From Nymphaea colorata (taxonomy: Eukaryota; Streptophyta; Magnoliopsida; Nymphaeales; Nymphaeaceae), in NCBI RefSeq assembly GCF_008831285.2, contig NC_045140.1, forward strand, positions 30,327,959 to 30,337,958: a stretch of 10,000 bases of DNA, written 5' to 3'. Of the stretch, positions 1-8,038 are shown in pieces. The notes under the pieces were generated by a model. That model was not told the DNA's origin, searched no databases, and was given only the letters and a program-made list of their open reading frames with translations. The position numbers were made by a program, and so were the translations under genes. Numbering within the stretch: the first letter of the stretch is position 1; every line of letters begins with the position of its first letter.

Positions 1-1120
1 GGCTCGCCGGCCCTCGCCGCAATCCCTCCTCACCGTCGGCATCTACCGGCGCCCGTGGCCGAGCCACATCCCGGAGATAGGCAGGCCGGCGCTGTCGCTG
101 TGACAGCAGCCCCCCTCGGCAATCCAGGCGGCCCTTCCGGCCCGGTTCCGTCGTCGTCAGCGCGCAGCAGCAGTACCTCGACGGCAAGTCAACAGGCGGC
201 TTTGTCCAGGCAGGCGGCCCCTGTCCGATAGCAGCCGAGCGCTCCAGGCATCCTCGTCAGCGTTGTCCGTAGCAATCCGCGGCAGCTTCCTCGTCCTTGG
301 CGCGCGTCCTACCCCACGGCTTAGCGAGCGTCGGCAGCAGCTTCTGCCCGACACCAGCACTGCCGCAGCAGGACCCTTTGCCGCATCAGTGCAGCGGCCA
401 TACCCAGCGAGTAGCGACCAGTCATCGGCAGTCGACCCGACCACCAGCGCGCGGCCAGCCGTCAGCGCCGTCCAGCAGCGGTCAGTCTGAGCAGTGATCT
501 ACGTGGAGGCACGACTCAGCCGGTCTTCCTGTACTGTGAGCTGCAGTGCTCGGGGCAGGTCATCACCCCGAGACCTTATCCGGCTTCGCTAAGGGTGATC
601 CTTAGCCGGTATCATTTTCTATCCCCCTTGTAGTTCCGGGTGGGATTTGCTTCCAATTTTTAGGTAGCATATTAGTTTGTTTTCTGTATTTCTGTTTTAG
701 CCTTGGCTTCGGCCCAGCTCCCCCGTGAGGTACCTCGAGGGCACTGTGCCCGAGACACGACCACAAGGAGCCAGACCACCTATTTCCTTCTGTTGGGTGT
801 GGTTTGCACGATAGTGTGGTTTGCGTGGTTTGTGAGTGAGATTGAGTGCTCCCTTGTATCGCTCGCGAATTGTAAAGGCCTCACGACCCTGTTAGTGTTT
901 TTGTAGTAGGTAGACTTAGTTAGGAGATTTGGGATTCGGGTAACCTACACGTGTATCTCCCTACCTATTGGGTTTTGCGCCGGGGTCCTGTCCGGCCGGG
1001 TAGAACATTTGTGTAATTACCTAGGTTTTTCGGTTTTTAGAATAGGCCTCAAGAAGGTCCTGGGAAGTTTAGGATCGCACTGGTCGGATTATTCTGGCCT
1101 AGACGGGTGAGATCCTAACA
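1..1120 (+). repeat. 5' LTR, 3' portion (left end outside window)
   Basis: The right boundary is set by the terminal TAACA at 1116-1120, the inverse of the TGTTA that opens the 3' LTR at 6624, with the primer-binding site two bases further on. Bases 1-593 pair with 9408-10000. Bases 594-1120 have no partner in the window because the 3' LTR is cut off. The first 540 bases are very GC-rich and full of degenerate CAGC/GTCAGC/CGGCAG motifs. From about 600 the sequence turns T- and GT-rich, as is common in U5. A 10-bp palindrome with a G-box core sits at 946-955. No gene is supported. The 95-codon reverse-strand open frame at 157-444 recurs at 9563-9850 only because the LTR is duplicated. Confidence 0.95.
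946..955. promoter_or_regulatory. G-box palindrome TACACGTGTA in the LTR tail
   Basis: A perfect 10-bp palindrome with the CACGTG core at 948-953. CACGTG is the binding core of plant bZIP and bHLH factors. Its place near the LTR end, probably in U5, makes a promoter role uncertain. It joins four other CACGTG sites in the part of the LTR seen at the right end of the window. Confidence 0.3.
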
Positions 1121-1122
1121 AT

Positions 1123-1134
1123 TGGTATCAGAGC
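1123..1134 (+). other. Primer-binding site for initiator tRNA-Met
   Basis: TGGTATCAGAGC is complementary to the 3' end of plant initiator tRNA-Met, the commonest primer of plant LTR retrotransposons. Twelve bases match. It lies two bases (AT) after the LTR end at 1120. Minus-strand DNA synthesis would start here. It fixes the LTR/internal boundary and the plus orientation of the element. Confidence 0.95.
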
Positions 1135-1378
1135 GAATCTTGAGGAACACCGTCGGTTTGAGCACTTGGACCTACGAAGAAGCTTCATCAAAGGCAGTGC
1201 AGACGGTCTTATTTTCAGAATTTCAGCGTAACAGTGGTCTTCTTTTGGTTTTCGAGTCAGTCTATTTTCGGTTTTCTAGAGCAGATTTTGGTTTTTGGAG
1301 TCCCCTCAACTTCCGTCTTCGTACGTGTTTAGGGCTTTGCTTGCTCACCTTTAGCAAGTAAAGGGCTGTACATTCCGT

Positions 1379-1431
1379 GCACCCGAGGGCAGCCGAGCTC
1401 CCGGTTCGTCACCGAGTCACCAGGTGGGTGC
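1379..1431 (+). other. Candidate leader stem closed by GCACCC/GGGTGC
   Basis: GCACCC at 1379-1384 is the reverse complement of GGGTGC at 1426-1431, closing a 41-base GC-rich interior. Only the closing stem was found by eye. Folding energy and conservation are untested. Confidence 0.3.
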
Positions 1432-1440
1432 GGTGATTTA

Positions 1441-1454
1441 GGCTTGTAAAAGCC
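1441..1454 (+). other. Small leader hairpin with GUAA (GNRA-type) tetraloop
   Basis: GGCTT (1441-1445) pairs with AAGCC (1450-1454) around the loop GTAA, which as RNA is a GNRA tetraloop, a stable loop often used in RNA-RNA contacts. The stem has five perfect base pairs. It lies 20 bases before the larger hairpin at 1475-1504. Confidence 0.4.
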
Positions 1455-1474
1455 CGGCCGTGGGCGAAGTGAGA

Positions 1475-1504
1475 GTGCCGAGGCGCTTAGGCGAAGCGCG
1501 GCAC
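1475..1504 (+). other. Strong GC-rich leader hairpin, 11 base pairs with a 3-base bulge
   Basis: The outer stem GTGCC (1475-1479) pairs with GGCAC (1500-1504). The inner stem GCGCTT (1483-1488) pairs with AAGCGC (1494-1499). GAG is bulged on the 5' side and the loop is AGGCG. All eleven pairs are Watson-Crick. Position between primer site and gag fits a packaging or dimerisation element, but that is inference. Confidence 0.45.
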
Positions 1505-1744
1505 TAGGCGGGCCAACCCGTCTCCCTTGCCTCTAAGCGCGCTACCGGTAGCTAAGGCAGCGGCAGTGTAGGGCAGTAGGGCAGAGTCAGTCGGCAGATC
1601 ACGTCTTCGGGCAGAAGCCAGCCAGCAGTTTTAGGAGTCGGACAGCGGCTTCTCGCTTGAGAGTGACAGCTTGTCAGTTTTGGAATTTTAGTTAGGATTT
1701 CTTGTCTTCGGTATTACTTTGACTATTCCCGGCCCTGAACAACT

Positions 1745-2254
1745 ATGGGCAAGTCAAAGAAACAGTTTAATCCCGATGAGCCTGTCCTTGAGGAGCCCCT
1801 CACCGACCAACCAGAGGAAGCTCCAAACACACAAGCGGGACCAGTTCCCAACTATGCAATGGGCAGGATTCTAAACATTGAAAAGGAGCTGTTGCAAATG
1901 AGGAACGATATGAGCAAATCCGAGCAAGTCCGCAAACGGGAATTGGAAAGACAAAACCGAGAGCGGCAAAATGAAATGGAAGAGATTCAGGGTCTTTTGA
2001 AGCAGTTAACTGCCAACCAAAACCCAGGAGGGGAAAGGACCACTCAGGGTCCGAATAAAGGAAAGGGTGTGTTAGGTGCTCCTACCTACCCCACCGACAC
2101 TGAGATAGACCCGAACAACCTTTCTCACATCGGAACGAGTACAGAAGGGGGCAGACTTCTACACATGGGTCCCCCCCAGGGCGACAGCCTATTGAGCCCA
2201 CTAGCGAATATTACAGAACGCCAAGAGTGCAGAGGTTCGCTAGCAGCAGAATGA
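1745..2254 (+). pseudogene. gag: gag N-terminal piece with coiled coil, separated from gag-pol by a frameshift
   Basis: 169 codons from ATG at 1745, which has a good context (A at -3, G at +4) and is the first plausible start after the leader. Residues 1-40 are acidic and proline-rich. Residues about 41-90 are charged and heptad-like, a likely coiled coil of the kind often found at the N-terminus of plant gag, which may help particle assembly. The frame ends in TGA at 2252-2254, while the next frame (-1 relative to this one) carries the capsid domain and everything after it. The downstream frame is open back to a TGA at 2101-2103, so the switch lies within 2104-2254. The C7 run at 2171-2177 is the likeliest site. 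The tail after the switch is probably out-of-frame sequence. A simple indel is the likeliest cause, and a programmed shift cannot be excluded. Confidence 0.8.
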
Positions 2255-2364
2255 ATCGTACCTACTACGATTCAGAAGGGGAACAGGACGAATCTCCTCT
2301 ACGTCCTAAAAGAGCTCAACGTCAGCTTCAAGAAGAGAGGCGAACTCCCACAGTTCATTATGAG

Positions 2365-2841
2365 TTTCCCAAATTTAATGGGGAGCACTTACGGGAGTGG
2401 CTATTCATGGCCGAGAGGTACTTCTTGTGCCATCGTGTACCCCAAGACGAGTGGATTGAAATTGCCACTGCAAACATGACAGGAGAGGCCACAACCCATT
2501 ATTTGTGGTTCGATCACAAGACGGCAGATCCAACCTGGGAGAAGTACAAGGCGAGTCTCCAATTACAGTTCGGAGATTCAACATTCATCGATTATGATGA
2601 GGACCTTAAAAATCTGGTCCAATCCACAACCGTAGCAGCCTACCAACGTCAATTTGAGAGGTTGGCTAGCATGGTACAGTGGCCAGAGAAGGCCCTCATC
2701 GGAGCATTTAAGGGCGGCCTTAAAAGCGAAGTGAAGAGAGAATTGAAAATTCACCGCTTCAACAGGCTAGAGAAATGTTTTGCCATGGCCCGTCTCTATG
2801 AGGAGCAAATAGAGGAGAGGAGAGCCGAGAAGAAGGCTCAC
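2365..2841 (+). other. Gag capsid-like domain (retrotransposon gag family)
   Basis: Residues about 47-205. It opens with FPKFNG, then EWLFMAERYF, then a tryptophan-rich middle with W-FDHKTADPTWEKYK and LQFGD, and ends with GLK-EVKREL followed by ARLYEEQ. This is the usual pattern of the plant retrotransposon gag domain that builds the particle shell. It is followed by a strongly basic stretch (about 205-265) rich in Arg, Lys, Gly and Pro, probably RNA-binding. Confidence 0.88.
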
Positions 2842-3030
2842 AAGATGGACAAGCAGAGGAGAAGACCTTCCTACTCTTCTGGTTCTCGATTTAGAGGGAA
2901 GGAACCAACTCCCTTCCGAAGAGGGAGTGAATATCGGCCGCCACAAGGCCCAAATCAGGGGCAAGGCCGAAAACCACCAACGCGTTACCTCACGCCGAAA
3001 CAGATTGAGGAGTTCAGGCGTAAAGGCCTG

Positions 3031-3072
3031 TGCTACAGATGTGAGGGTAAATTGGACAAGAACCATCAGTGC
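3031..3072 (+). other. Nucleocapsid zinc knuckle, variant spacing CX2CX7HXC
   Basis: Cys269, Cys272, His280 and Cys282 form the knuckle. The classic retroviral spacing is CX2CX4HX4C. The form here, with a short H-X-C end, is familiar to me from many plant chromovirus gag proteins, so it is probably functional in binding genomic RNA. A low-complexity acidic and serine-rich linker (about 292-320, with a run of five Ser before DEE) separates it from the protease. Confidence 0.85.
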
Positions 3073-3306
3073 CCAACATATTACAGGGTACAGGTGGTGA
3101 GCGATGACGAGTCCAATTCTTGTAGCGATTCGTCTACAACGCCGTATGAGACCAGCTCGTCCTCATCAGATGAGGAAGTAGTTACAAAGAGGCGAGCAAA
3201 ACCAGCCGAGAAAAAGAAAGAAGTCCGGATTGAAGAGACTCCCGCCAAAGAAGAAAAGCCAACCGAGGCCGAGTCTCTACATTCAATGCAAGACCCCAAC
3301 AAGCCC

Positions 3307-3642
3307 AACTCATTCAGGGTATTTGGGAGGATAAACGGACATAAGGTCTTAATTCTGCTTGATAATGGAGCAACCAAGAACTTCCTAACAGAGGAAGCCG
3401 CACGTAGATGCAACGTCTCCCTCGAATCAAGCCACCCCCAAACTATAATCGTGGGAGGGGGTATGAGGTTAAAGTGCCATAATGAAGGGAAAGACATAGA
3501 AGTTGTGATCAAGAAGAAACCATTTAAGATCGACTTCTTAGTCATTCCTCTAGATGGAGTAGACCTTATTCTCGGAATGCCATGGTTTTTTACGCTTGGC
3601 ATCATCTCTTGGGATGTGAAGAACTTCAGCATGACCTTCACT
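3307..3642 (+). other. Aspartic protease domain, active-site motif DNGA
   Basis: Residues about 361-472. The catalytic Asp379 is followed by Asn-Gly-Ala where retropepsins normally have Ser or Thr before Gly. The second conserved motif, Ile-Leu-Gly followed by MPW (448-453), is intact. The domain would cut the polyprotein as a homodimer. The Asn at the second motif position is odd, since that side chain normally takes part in the hydrogen-bond network of the active site. Activity may be reduced. Confidence 0.87.
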
Positions 3643-3927
3643 CCCGACGGCGACCAAGAGCCCATGACGCTACAGGGCTTAACCAGCACAACTCGTCCCA
3701 AGGCTGCACTTCGAGCGATCGACGCCGAGCAGCCCACGTGTTGGGTAATGGCACTCGCTACTGATGTGCCAGAGAAAGAAGAGCAGAAAGAGATAGTGCC
3801 AGAACGAATACAGTTGGTGCTTAATCAGTATGAGGACGTCTTTGAGGAGCCTAAAGGGCTTCCACCGCAGAGATCCTATGATCATAGGATCATAATGACT
3901 CAAGGGGCAGAACCGGTTAATGTGCGC

Positions 3928-4536
3928 CCCTATCGGTATGGATATAACCAGAAAGCAGAAATTGAGCGTCTGGTTAAAGAAATGTTGGAGAGTGGCATCG
4001 TGCAACCGAGTAGCAGCCCTTTCTCTTCACCGGTCCTACTTGTGAAGAAGAAAGACAACACCTGGCACTTTTGTGTAGATTATCGCGCCTTGAATGAAGC
4101 CACCGTGAAGGATAGACATCCAATACCGGTAATAGATGAGTTATTGGATGAATTAGCCGGAGCAACTATTTTCTCCAAGATCGACTTACGAGCCGGCTAT
4201 CATCAAATTCGCATGTACAAGGACGACGTCCCCAAGACCGCTTTCAGGATGCATGACGGGCACTACGAGTTCCTCGTCATGCCATTTGGTCTGACAAACG
4301 CACCAGCAACATTTCAGAGGTGCATGAACGACGTCTTCAGACAGTACCTCCGCGATTTCATCTTAGTTTTCTTTGATGATATCTTGATTTACAGCCGGTC
4401 TGAAGCACTTCATCAGAAGCATCTCGCAGTTGCTCTTCAGATTTTGAGGGATAACCAATTGTACGCCAAGATGTCCAAATGCAGCTTTGGACAACCCTCG
4501 ATTGGTTATCTAGGGCACATAGTGTGCCAACAAGGG
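3928..4536 (+). other. Reverse transcriptase domain, catalytic residues intact
   Basis: Residues about 568-770. The fingers carry SPFSSPVLLVKKKD. The first catalytic Asp653 lies in FSKIDLRAGYHQIR. MPFGLTNAP spans 685-693. The catalytic FFDD motif has Asp717 and Asp718. GYLGHIV and the thumb follow. No stop or frameshift is seen. The motif wording (PIPVIDELLDEL, TAFRMHDGHYEFLVMPFG) is that of plant chromoviruses, closest by memory to the Reina-like branch. Confidence 0.96.
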
Positions 4537-4797
4537 GTTCGGGCAGACCCCAAAAAATTAGAAGCCATGCAGAAATGGCCACTGCCTAAGGACTTGAAAG
4601 GACTCCGCGGATTCCTCGGTTTGACTGGGTACTATAGGCGTTTCATTCAGGGATATGGTTTGATCGCACAGCCTTTGACCCAGATGCTCAAGAAAGGAGC
4701 CTTTCAGTGGTCGGACAAGGCTAGGGCAGCCTTTGAAAAGTTAAAACTTGCCCTTATGTCTGCGCCAGTTCTTACACTTCCGGATTTCAACCAGCAG

Positions 4798-5145
4798 TTC
4801 ACAATAGAGACAGATGCATGTGAGGTTGGAATTGGGGCCGTTCTCAGCCAAGGAGGCCACCCTATCGCGTATATGTCTAAAGCACTCACAAGTAGAGCGA
4901 AACCTCTCTCTACTTATGAGAAAGAACTACTAGCGATAGTGTTAGCAGTTGAGAAGTGGCGACCCTACCTTATAGGGCGCAGATTCACAGTCAAAACGGA
5001 CCAAAATTCTCTGAAGTATATGTTAAAACAGAGAGTATCCACGCCTACCCAACAGCGTTGGCTGGCAAAACTACTTGGATACGATTTTGATATAGAGTAC
5101 AAGAAGGGTCCGGAAAATACAGCGGCCGATTCTCTCTCTCGTTTG
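4798..5145 (+). other. RNase H domain, catalytic D-E-D-D intact
   Basis: Residues about 858-973. Asp863 (in ETDACEVGIGAVL), Glu900 (in YEKELLAIV), Asp925 (in VKTDQNSL) and Asp968 (in NTAADSLSR) fit the four metal-binding acids of retroelement RNase H. The domain removes the RNA template during cDNA synthesis and generates the purine-tract primer. It is joined to RT by the usual connection containing LRGFLGLTGYYRRFI. Confidence 0.95.
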
Positions 5146-5325
5146 ACTGAGCAATTCATGACTCTTTCGGTAGTGGAAACTGATGTTTGGGATAGGTTAG
5201 CCCAGGAACAGCAAACAGATCAGTCCATGAGGCTAATCCGTGCATCAACAGAACAACATCCAGGATCCATTCCCTTCTATACAGTCAGAGGGAATCTATT
5301 ATATAGGAAGACCCGAGCAGTGGTT

Positions 5326-6300
5326 CCTCCAGAGTCTGGGCTTAAGCAGGAACTCCTGCGTCATTTCCATGACACCCCTGCCGCGGGTCATGAGGGGGTT
5401 TCAAAAACCCTAAGCAGAATCAAAGCCCAATTTTGGTGGCGAGGCATCAAGGCGGAGGTACAAAGGTACATTCGAAATTGCCTGGTATGCCAGAGGAAAA
5501 AATACGAGGCCATTAGACCTCCAGGGAACTTGGTTCCCCTCCCCATACCATCGAAACCATGGACTGATGTTACCATGGATTTTATCGATGCCATGCCACG
5601 TTCTGAAGGCAAGGAAGCTGTGCTAGTGGTAGTGGACCGTCTGACCAAGTACAGCCACTTTGCTCCCTTGCCTAGGTTATATCGAGGGCCAATGGTGGCC
5701 GGCGTGTACCAGGAATACGTTGGAAAGCTCCACGGGATGCCACAATCAGTCGTTTGTGACAGGGATTCAATTTTCCTTAGTGCATTCTGGCAGGAGTACA
5801 TGAAGCTTATGGGTACAACGCTAAATTTTAGTACAGCACATCACCCACAGACAGACGGGCAGAGCGAAATAGTAAATCGATCTCTAGAGACCTACTTGAG
5901 GTGTTTTGCTGGAGAACGACCACATACTTGGGTAAAATATTTACCTTGGGCAGAGTGGTCTTATAACACCAGTTTGCATTCGTCAACCGGGATGACGCCT
6001 TACGAAGGCGTGTATGGGACCCCTCCTCCAAGTATCCCTCGATATGAAGGAGGTACAGCAGGCGACGACAATGTGGACTGCGAGCTACGCACCCGTGAGG
6101 AAGTGCTGGACTCCCTCAAGCAAAACATTGCCAAAGCTCAAAATCGGATGAGACAGGTCTACAACAAAGGGCGTAAAGATCGAGAATTCGAAGTGGGCGA
6201 TTACGTGTGGTTGAAGAGGTTGCCCCTCAAACAACGATCATTAATGGGCCAACCCTATTCTAAGCTATTACCGAGGAATTATGGACCGTTTCCGGTATTA
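5326..6300 (+). other. Integrase: H2C2 zinc finger, DD35E core, GPF module
   Basis: The zinc finger uses His1048, His1055, Cys1085 and Cys1088. The core triad is Asp1118 (in MDFIDAMP), Asp1178 (in VCDRDSIF) and Glu1214 (in GQSEIVNR), with exactly 35 residues between the second Asp and the Glu. The GPF motif at 1353-1355 marks the GPY/F module that follows the core in this family. The reading frame stops three codons later, so the end of that module and the chromodomain are separated from the catalytic part. Confidence 0.95.
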
Positions 6301-6303
6301 TAG

Positions 6304-6480
6304 AAAATAGGAAAAGCTGCGTATCGACTTGGGCTTCCACGAGAAGCAATGGTACACCCAGTTTTCCATATCACCAGGCTCAAACCTCATCATGGTGATA
6401 TTCCTACAGTAATCGAGCAGATACCGGAACAGGACAACTTGCCCACTCCCTATCGTATACTTAAACATAGATATGTCTAG
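6304..6480 (+). pseudogene. Integrase C-terminal tail, in frame between two TAG stops
   Basis: 58 codons in the same frame as gag-pol, starting right after TAG 6301-6303 and ending at TAG 6478-6480. The segment contains HPVFHITRLKPH, the usual ending of the GPY/F module, and then the first strand of a chromodomain from about 6451 (YRILKHRYV). Family-like sequence on both sides of each stop, without a frame change, shows these are nonsense mutations and not the natural protein end. Both stops are TAG, which a C-to-T change at CAG (a CHG methylation site) would give, but the original codons are unknown. Confidence 0.85.
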
Positions 6481-6864
6481 AGACAAGGGAGAACACGGCA
6501 TGAGGTATTAGTGGAATGGGAGGGGCCTGACAGAGGAACCTCTTGGGAAGAGTTTGGGTCAGTGGCTCATCGCTTTCCCTCCTCCAGCGCTCGAGGACAA
6601 GCGCATTCTAGGGAGGGGGAATCTGTTACGGACCAACTTGTAGGTCCAGACCCAGCTCGGCGTGATCGGGCCGGAACCAGTCGGCCAAGACGAAAGGCCT
6701 CGGATTTGTGGACACAGGCGCTAAGGCAGCACGAAGAAAGTCCAAGCGAGGCTAAGTCAGCACTCGAGCCAGTTGCAGCGGGCGGCGTGGGAGGAGCAAC
6801 TAGGTCCGAAAGAGTGCTCGAACCAGGTGGAACTCAAGGCGTTCTAGAGGCTCACCGAGCTTGA
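6481..6864 (+). pseudogene. Chromodomain remainder, reading through the polypurine tract into the 3' LTR
   Basis: The same frame continues from 6481 to TGA 6862-6864. HEVLVEWEGPDRGTSWEEF (about 6505-6561) matches the second half of a chromodomain, with the conserved Trp residues of VEW and SWEE. Chromodomains of this class are thought to guide integration by binding marked histone tails. No stop occurs before the polypurine tract, so the tract itself is read as codons and the open frame enters the LTR for about 240 bases. The part inside the LTR has no recognisable domain and may be only an incidental extension. Confidence 0.75.
6610..6621 (+). other. Polypurine tract
   Basis: Twelve consecutive purines (AGGGAGGGGGAA), then TC, then the LTR start TGTTA at 6624. 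This is the plus-strand DNA primer site expected immediately before a 3' LTR. It supports the boundary chosen for the LTR. Confidence 0.92.
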
Positions 6865-7195
6865 TCAGAGTAACCCGAGAGTGAGTCCAACTTCCTCGAA
6901 CGCTTGAGCCTATCTAAAGCCGAGAGGCTTAGGTTCAGGTCTGAGCCAATCGGACTTGACCCGTGCTCGAAATTCCGAAGTGTGGGCGGTAACCCACACG
7001 AGGTCCCCGCCCTAAGTCCGCAAGGCTTAGGGACTTTAGCATTAGAATTCGAGCTGGGCGCTAGGCCCGGGTGTTGTTGCGTCTTCTATTTCATGCCAAC
7101 GTCCCGAATTGAAGTAGAGACCTAGCAAGGCGGGTTGTGCCTTGCGCATTTTTGATATTAGACTAAGTAGCGAGCTAGGTTAACATGTAATTAGG

Positions 7196-7260
7196 GCTCG
7201 TATTATATTTTGTATATATTCTGTAAGCACAATGTAGAGAGGATCGAAAAATTAATCTCA
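7196..7260 (+). promoter_or_regulatory. Candidate Pol II promoter with TATA box (7213-7220)
   Basis: An AT-rich island in an otherwise GC-rich LTR contains TATATATT at 7213-7220. About 60 bases downstream the strand becomes strongly pyrimidine-rich (7279-7380), like a plant 5' leader. A start near 7245-7250 would define U3 as about 620 bases. Alternative TATA candidates are TATAAAT at 7993-7999 and 8052-8058. No transcript data are available, so the choice is inference. Confidence 0.35.
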
Positions 7261-7487
7261 GATTGGCATTTGGTGTGGCACCTTCTCTCTCCTCGCACGA
7301 GGCTTCTCCCCTCTCGTCTCCCACCTTGTTCAGCCGTGAACCAGGCGTCTTCTCCCCCCCTCGCGTCCTCTACCTCCACGACGCTTCCAAATCCAGAAAT
7401 CCTTGAAGAGCCGCCGTCTGAGACATAGGCATAAGGAAGAAGGCATCGGCGGATCTCCACCATCGGCGGCGATCCCTCCCTTGTCAC

Positions 7488-7675
7488 GTAAGTACCCCAT
7501 TCTAGTTTTTTTCAAAGTTCTGGAATCAGTGCCTTTGCCCTGATCCCGAGGGTATTGTGAGGCTGATTTCAGTCTAGGGAAGATTGAAGGCGACGGATCC
7601 ACCGCCGGCTTCAATAAGACACCGAATAGGGTGAGATTTCGATCCCTTTCGTGCTGCTGGATCTGTGTTGTGCAG
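7488..7675 (+). other. Candidate intron in the LTR leader
   Basis: The donor GTAAGTA at 7488-7494 matches the plant consensus. The acceptor TTGTGCAG ends at 7675 after T-rich sequence and is followed by GT. The 188-base interval begins with a T run and is flanked by a pyrimidine-rich exon-like leader. Such an arrangement is typical of host gene 5' UTRs, and could mean a captured gene start or a spliced leader. Splice motifs of this quality also arise by chance, so confidence is low. Confidence 0.25.
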
Positions 7676-8038
7676 GTTTAGAATCGGCATCGCTCTCCCA
7701 GGTTTCTTCCTCGGAGTACCCGAGAGAGGAGTCACGGGCGTAGGTGATCCTGCCTCTAAACTGTGACTTACACTTCTCGTCGCGCGATAGAAATCGATAG
7801 ATTATCCTTAGTAGGCATCGGCCGATTGAAAACTAAGAAAAGGAATCGTTTCAATCAAGCTTCATCGGCCTGTTTTCTTCCTTTTGATCTGTCAGACCAG
7901 AGGCTTAAAAGTCAAAATAACTTGCTTTCTGGTCGAGATCCGAAGCTGCTGATTAGCCTAAAAGAATCGCCTGCAAAAGAGCTTCAAAATAATATAAATC
8001 GGGCGACTTTTGATGGCTGAATCGCAAGGTTGAACTCT

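Larger units (their letters stand above)
1135..1744 (+). other. Untranslated leader between primer site and gag (packaging/dimerisation region)
   Basis: About 610 bases with no supported gene. The first 230 are mixed and T-rich. From about 1370 the sequence becomes GC-rich and can fold, with three candidate stems annotated separately at 1379-1431, 1441-1454 and 1475-1504. From 1555 it is rich in GGCAG repeats resembling the LTR's CAG-rich part. In retroelements this region usually carries RNA dimerisation and packaging signals, and that role is inferred here from position and folding potential only. A 79-codon open frame covers 1122-1361 but overlaps the primer site, starts without a convincing ATG and resembles no family I know. 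Confidence 0.75.
2227..6303 (+). pseudogene. gag-pol: gag-pol polyprotein: capsid, zinc knuckle, protease, RT, RNase H, integrase (C-terminus cut by TAG)
   Basis: A 1,358-codon frame counted from a GTG at 2227. The first ATG is at 2251 and overlaps the stop of the preceding gag piece as ATGA, so neither need be a true start, because this frame is probably the continuation of the 1745 frame after a frameshift. Domains in order (numbered from 2227): retrotransposon gag/capsid about 47-205; basic tail and CCHC knuckle 269-282; acidic serine-rich linker about 292-350; aspartic protease about 361-472; RT about 568-770; RNase H about 858-973; integrase zinc finger 1048-1088, catalytic core about 1110-1260 and GPF module 1353-1355. 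Gag and pol are in one frame, as in most plant chromoviruses. The products would form cytoplasmic particles, copy the RNA into DNA and insert it into chromatin. TAG at 6301-6303 stops the frame just after GPF, although recognisable sequence continues in the same frame. Catalytic residues of RT, RNase H and integrase are present. Confidence 0.95.

Noticed and set aside
157-444. 95-codon reverse-strand open frame, nearly identical at 9563-9850
   Set aside because: The two copies are the same LTR segment, so the match is not independent evidence. The sequence is low-complexity and GC-rich, where long open frames are common, and the translation shows no known domain.
1-593. Insertion age from LTR divergence
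   Set aside because: About 2.0% divergence would give under 1 million years at a commonly used grass rate of 1.3e-8 per site per year. However, only part of the LTR is visible, the host is unknown, and nearly all changes are at hypermutable methylation sites, so I do not claim a date.
1122-1361. 79-codon open frame after the 5' LTR
   Set aside because: It begins inside the tRNA primer site without an ATG and translates to a sequence with no family resemblance. It fits leader RNA better.
1370-1530. Structured tRNA-like or other RNA gene in the leader
   Set aside because: Hairpins are present, but no tRNA cloverleaf with a proper anticodon arm and T-loop could be built.
3081-3737. 218-codon reverse-strand open frame
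   Set aside because: It is antisense to the protease and linker region of gag-pol and mirrors its codons. No domain is recognisable.
7763-8020. 85-codon forward open frame in the 3' LTR
   Set aside because: It has no recognisable motif, no clear start context and lies in a region better explained as LTR leader sequence.
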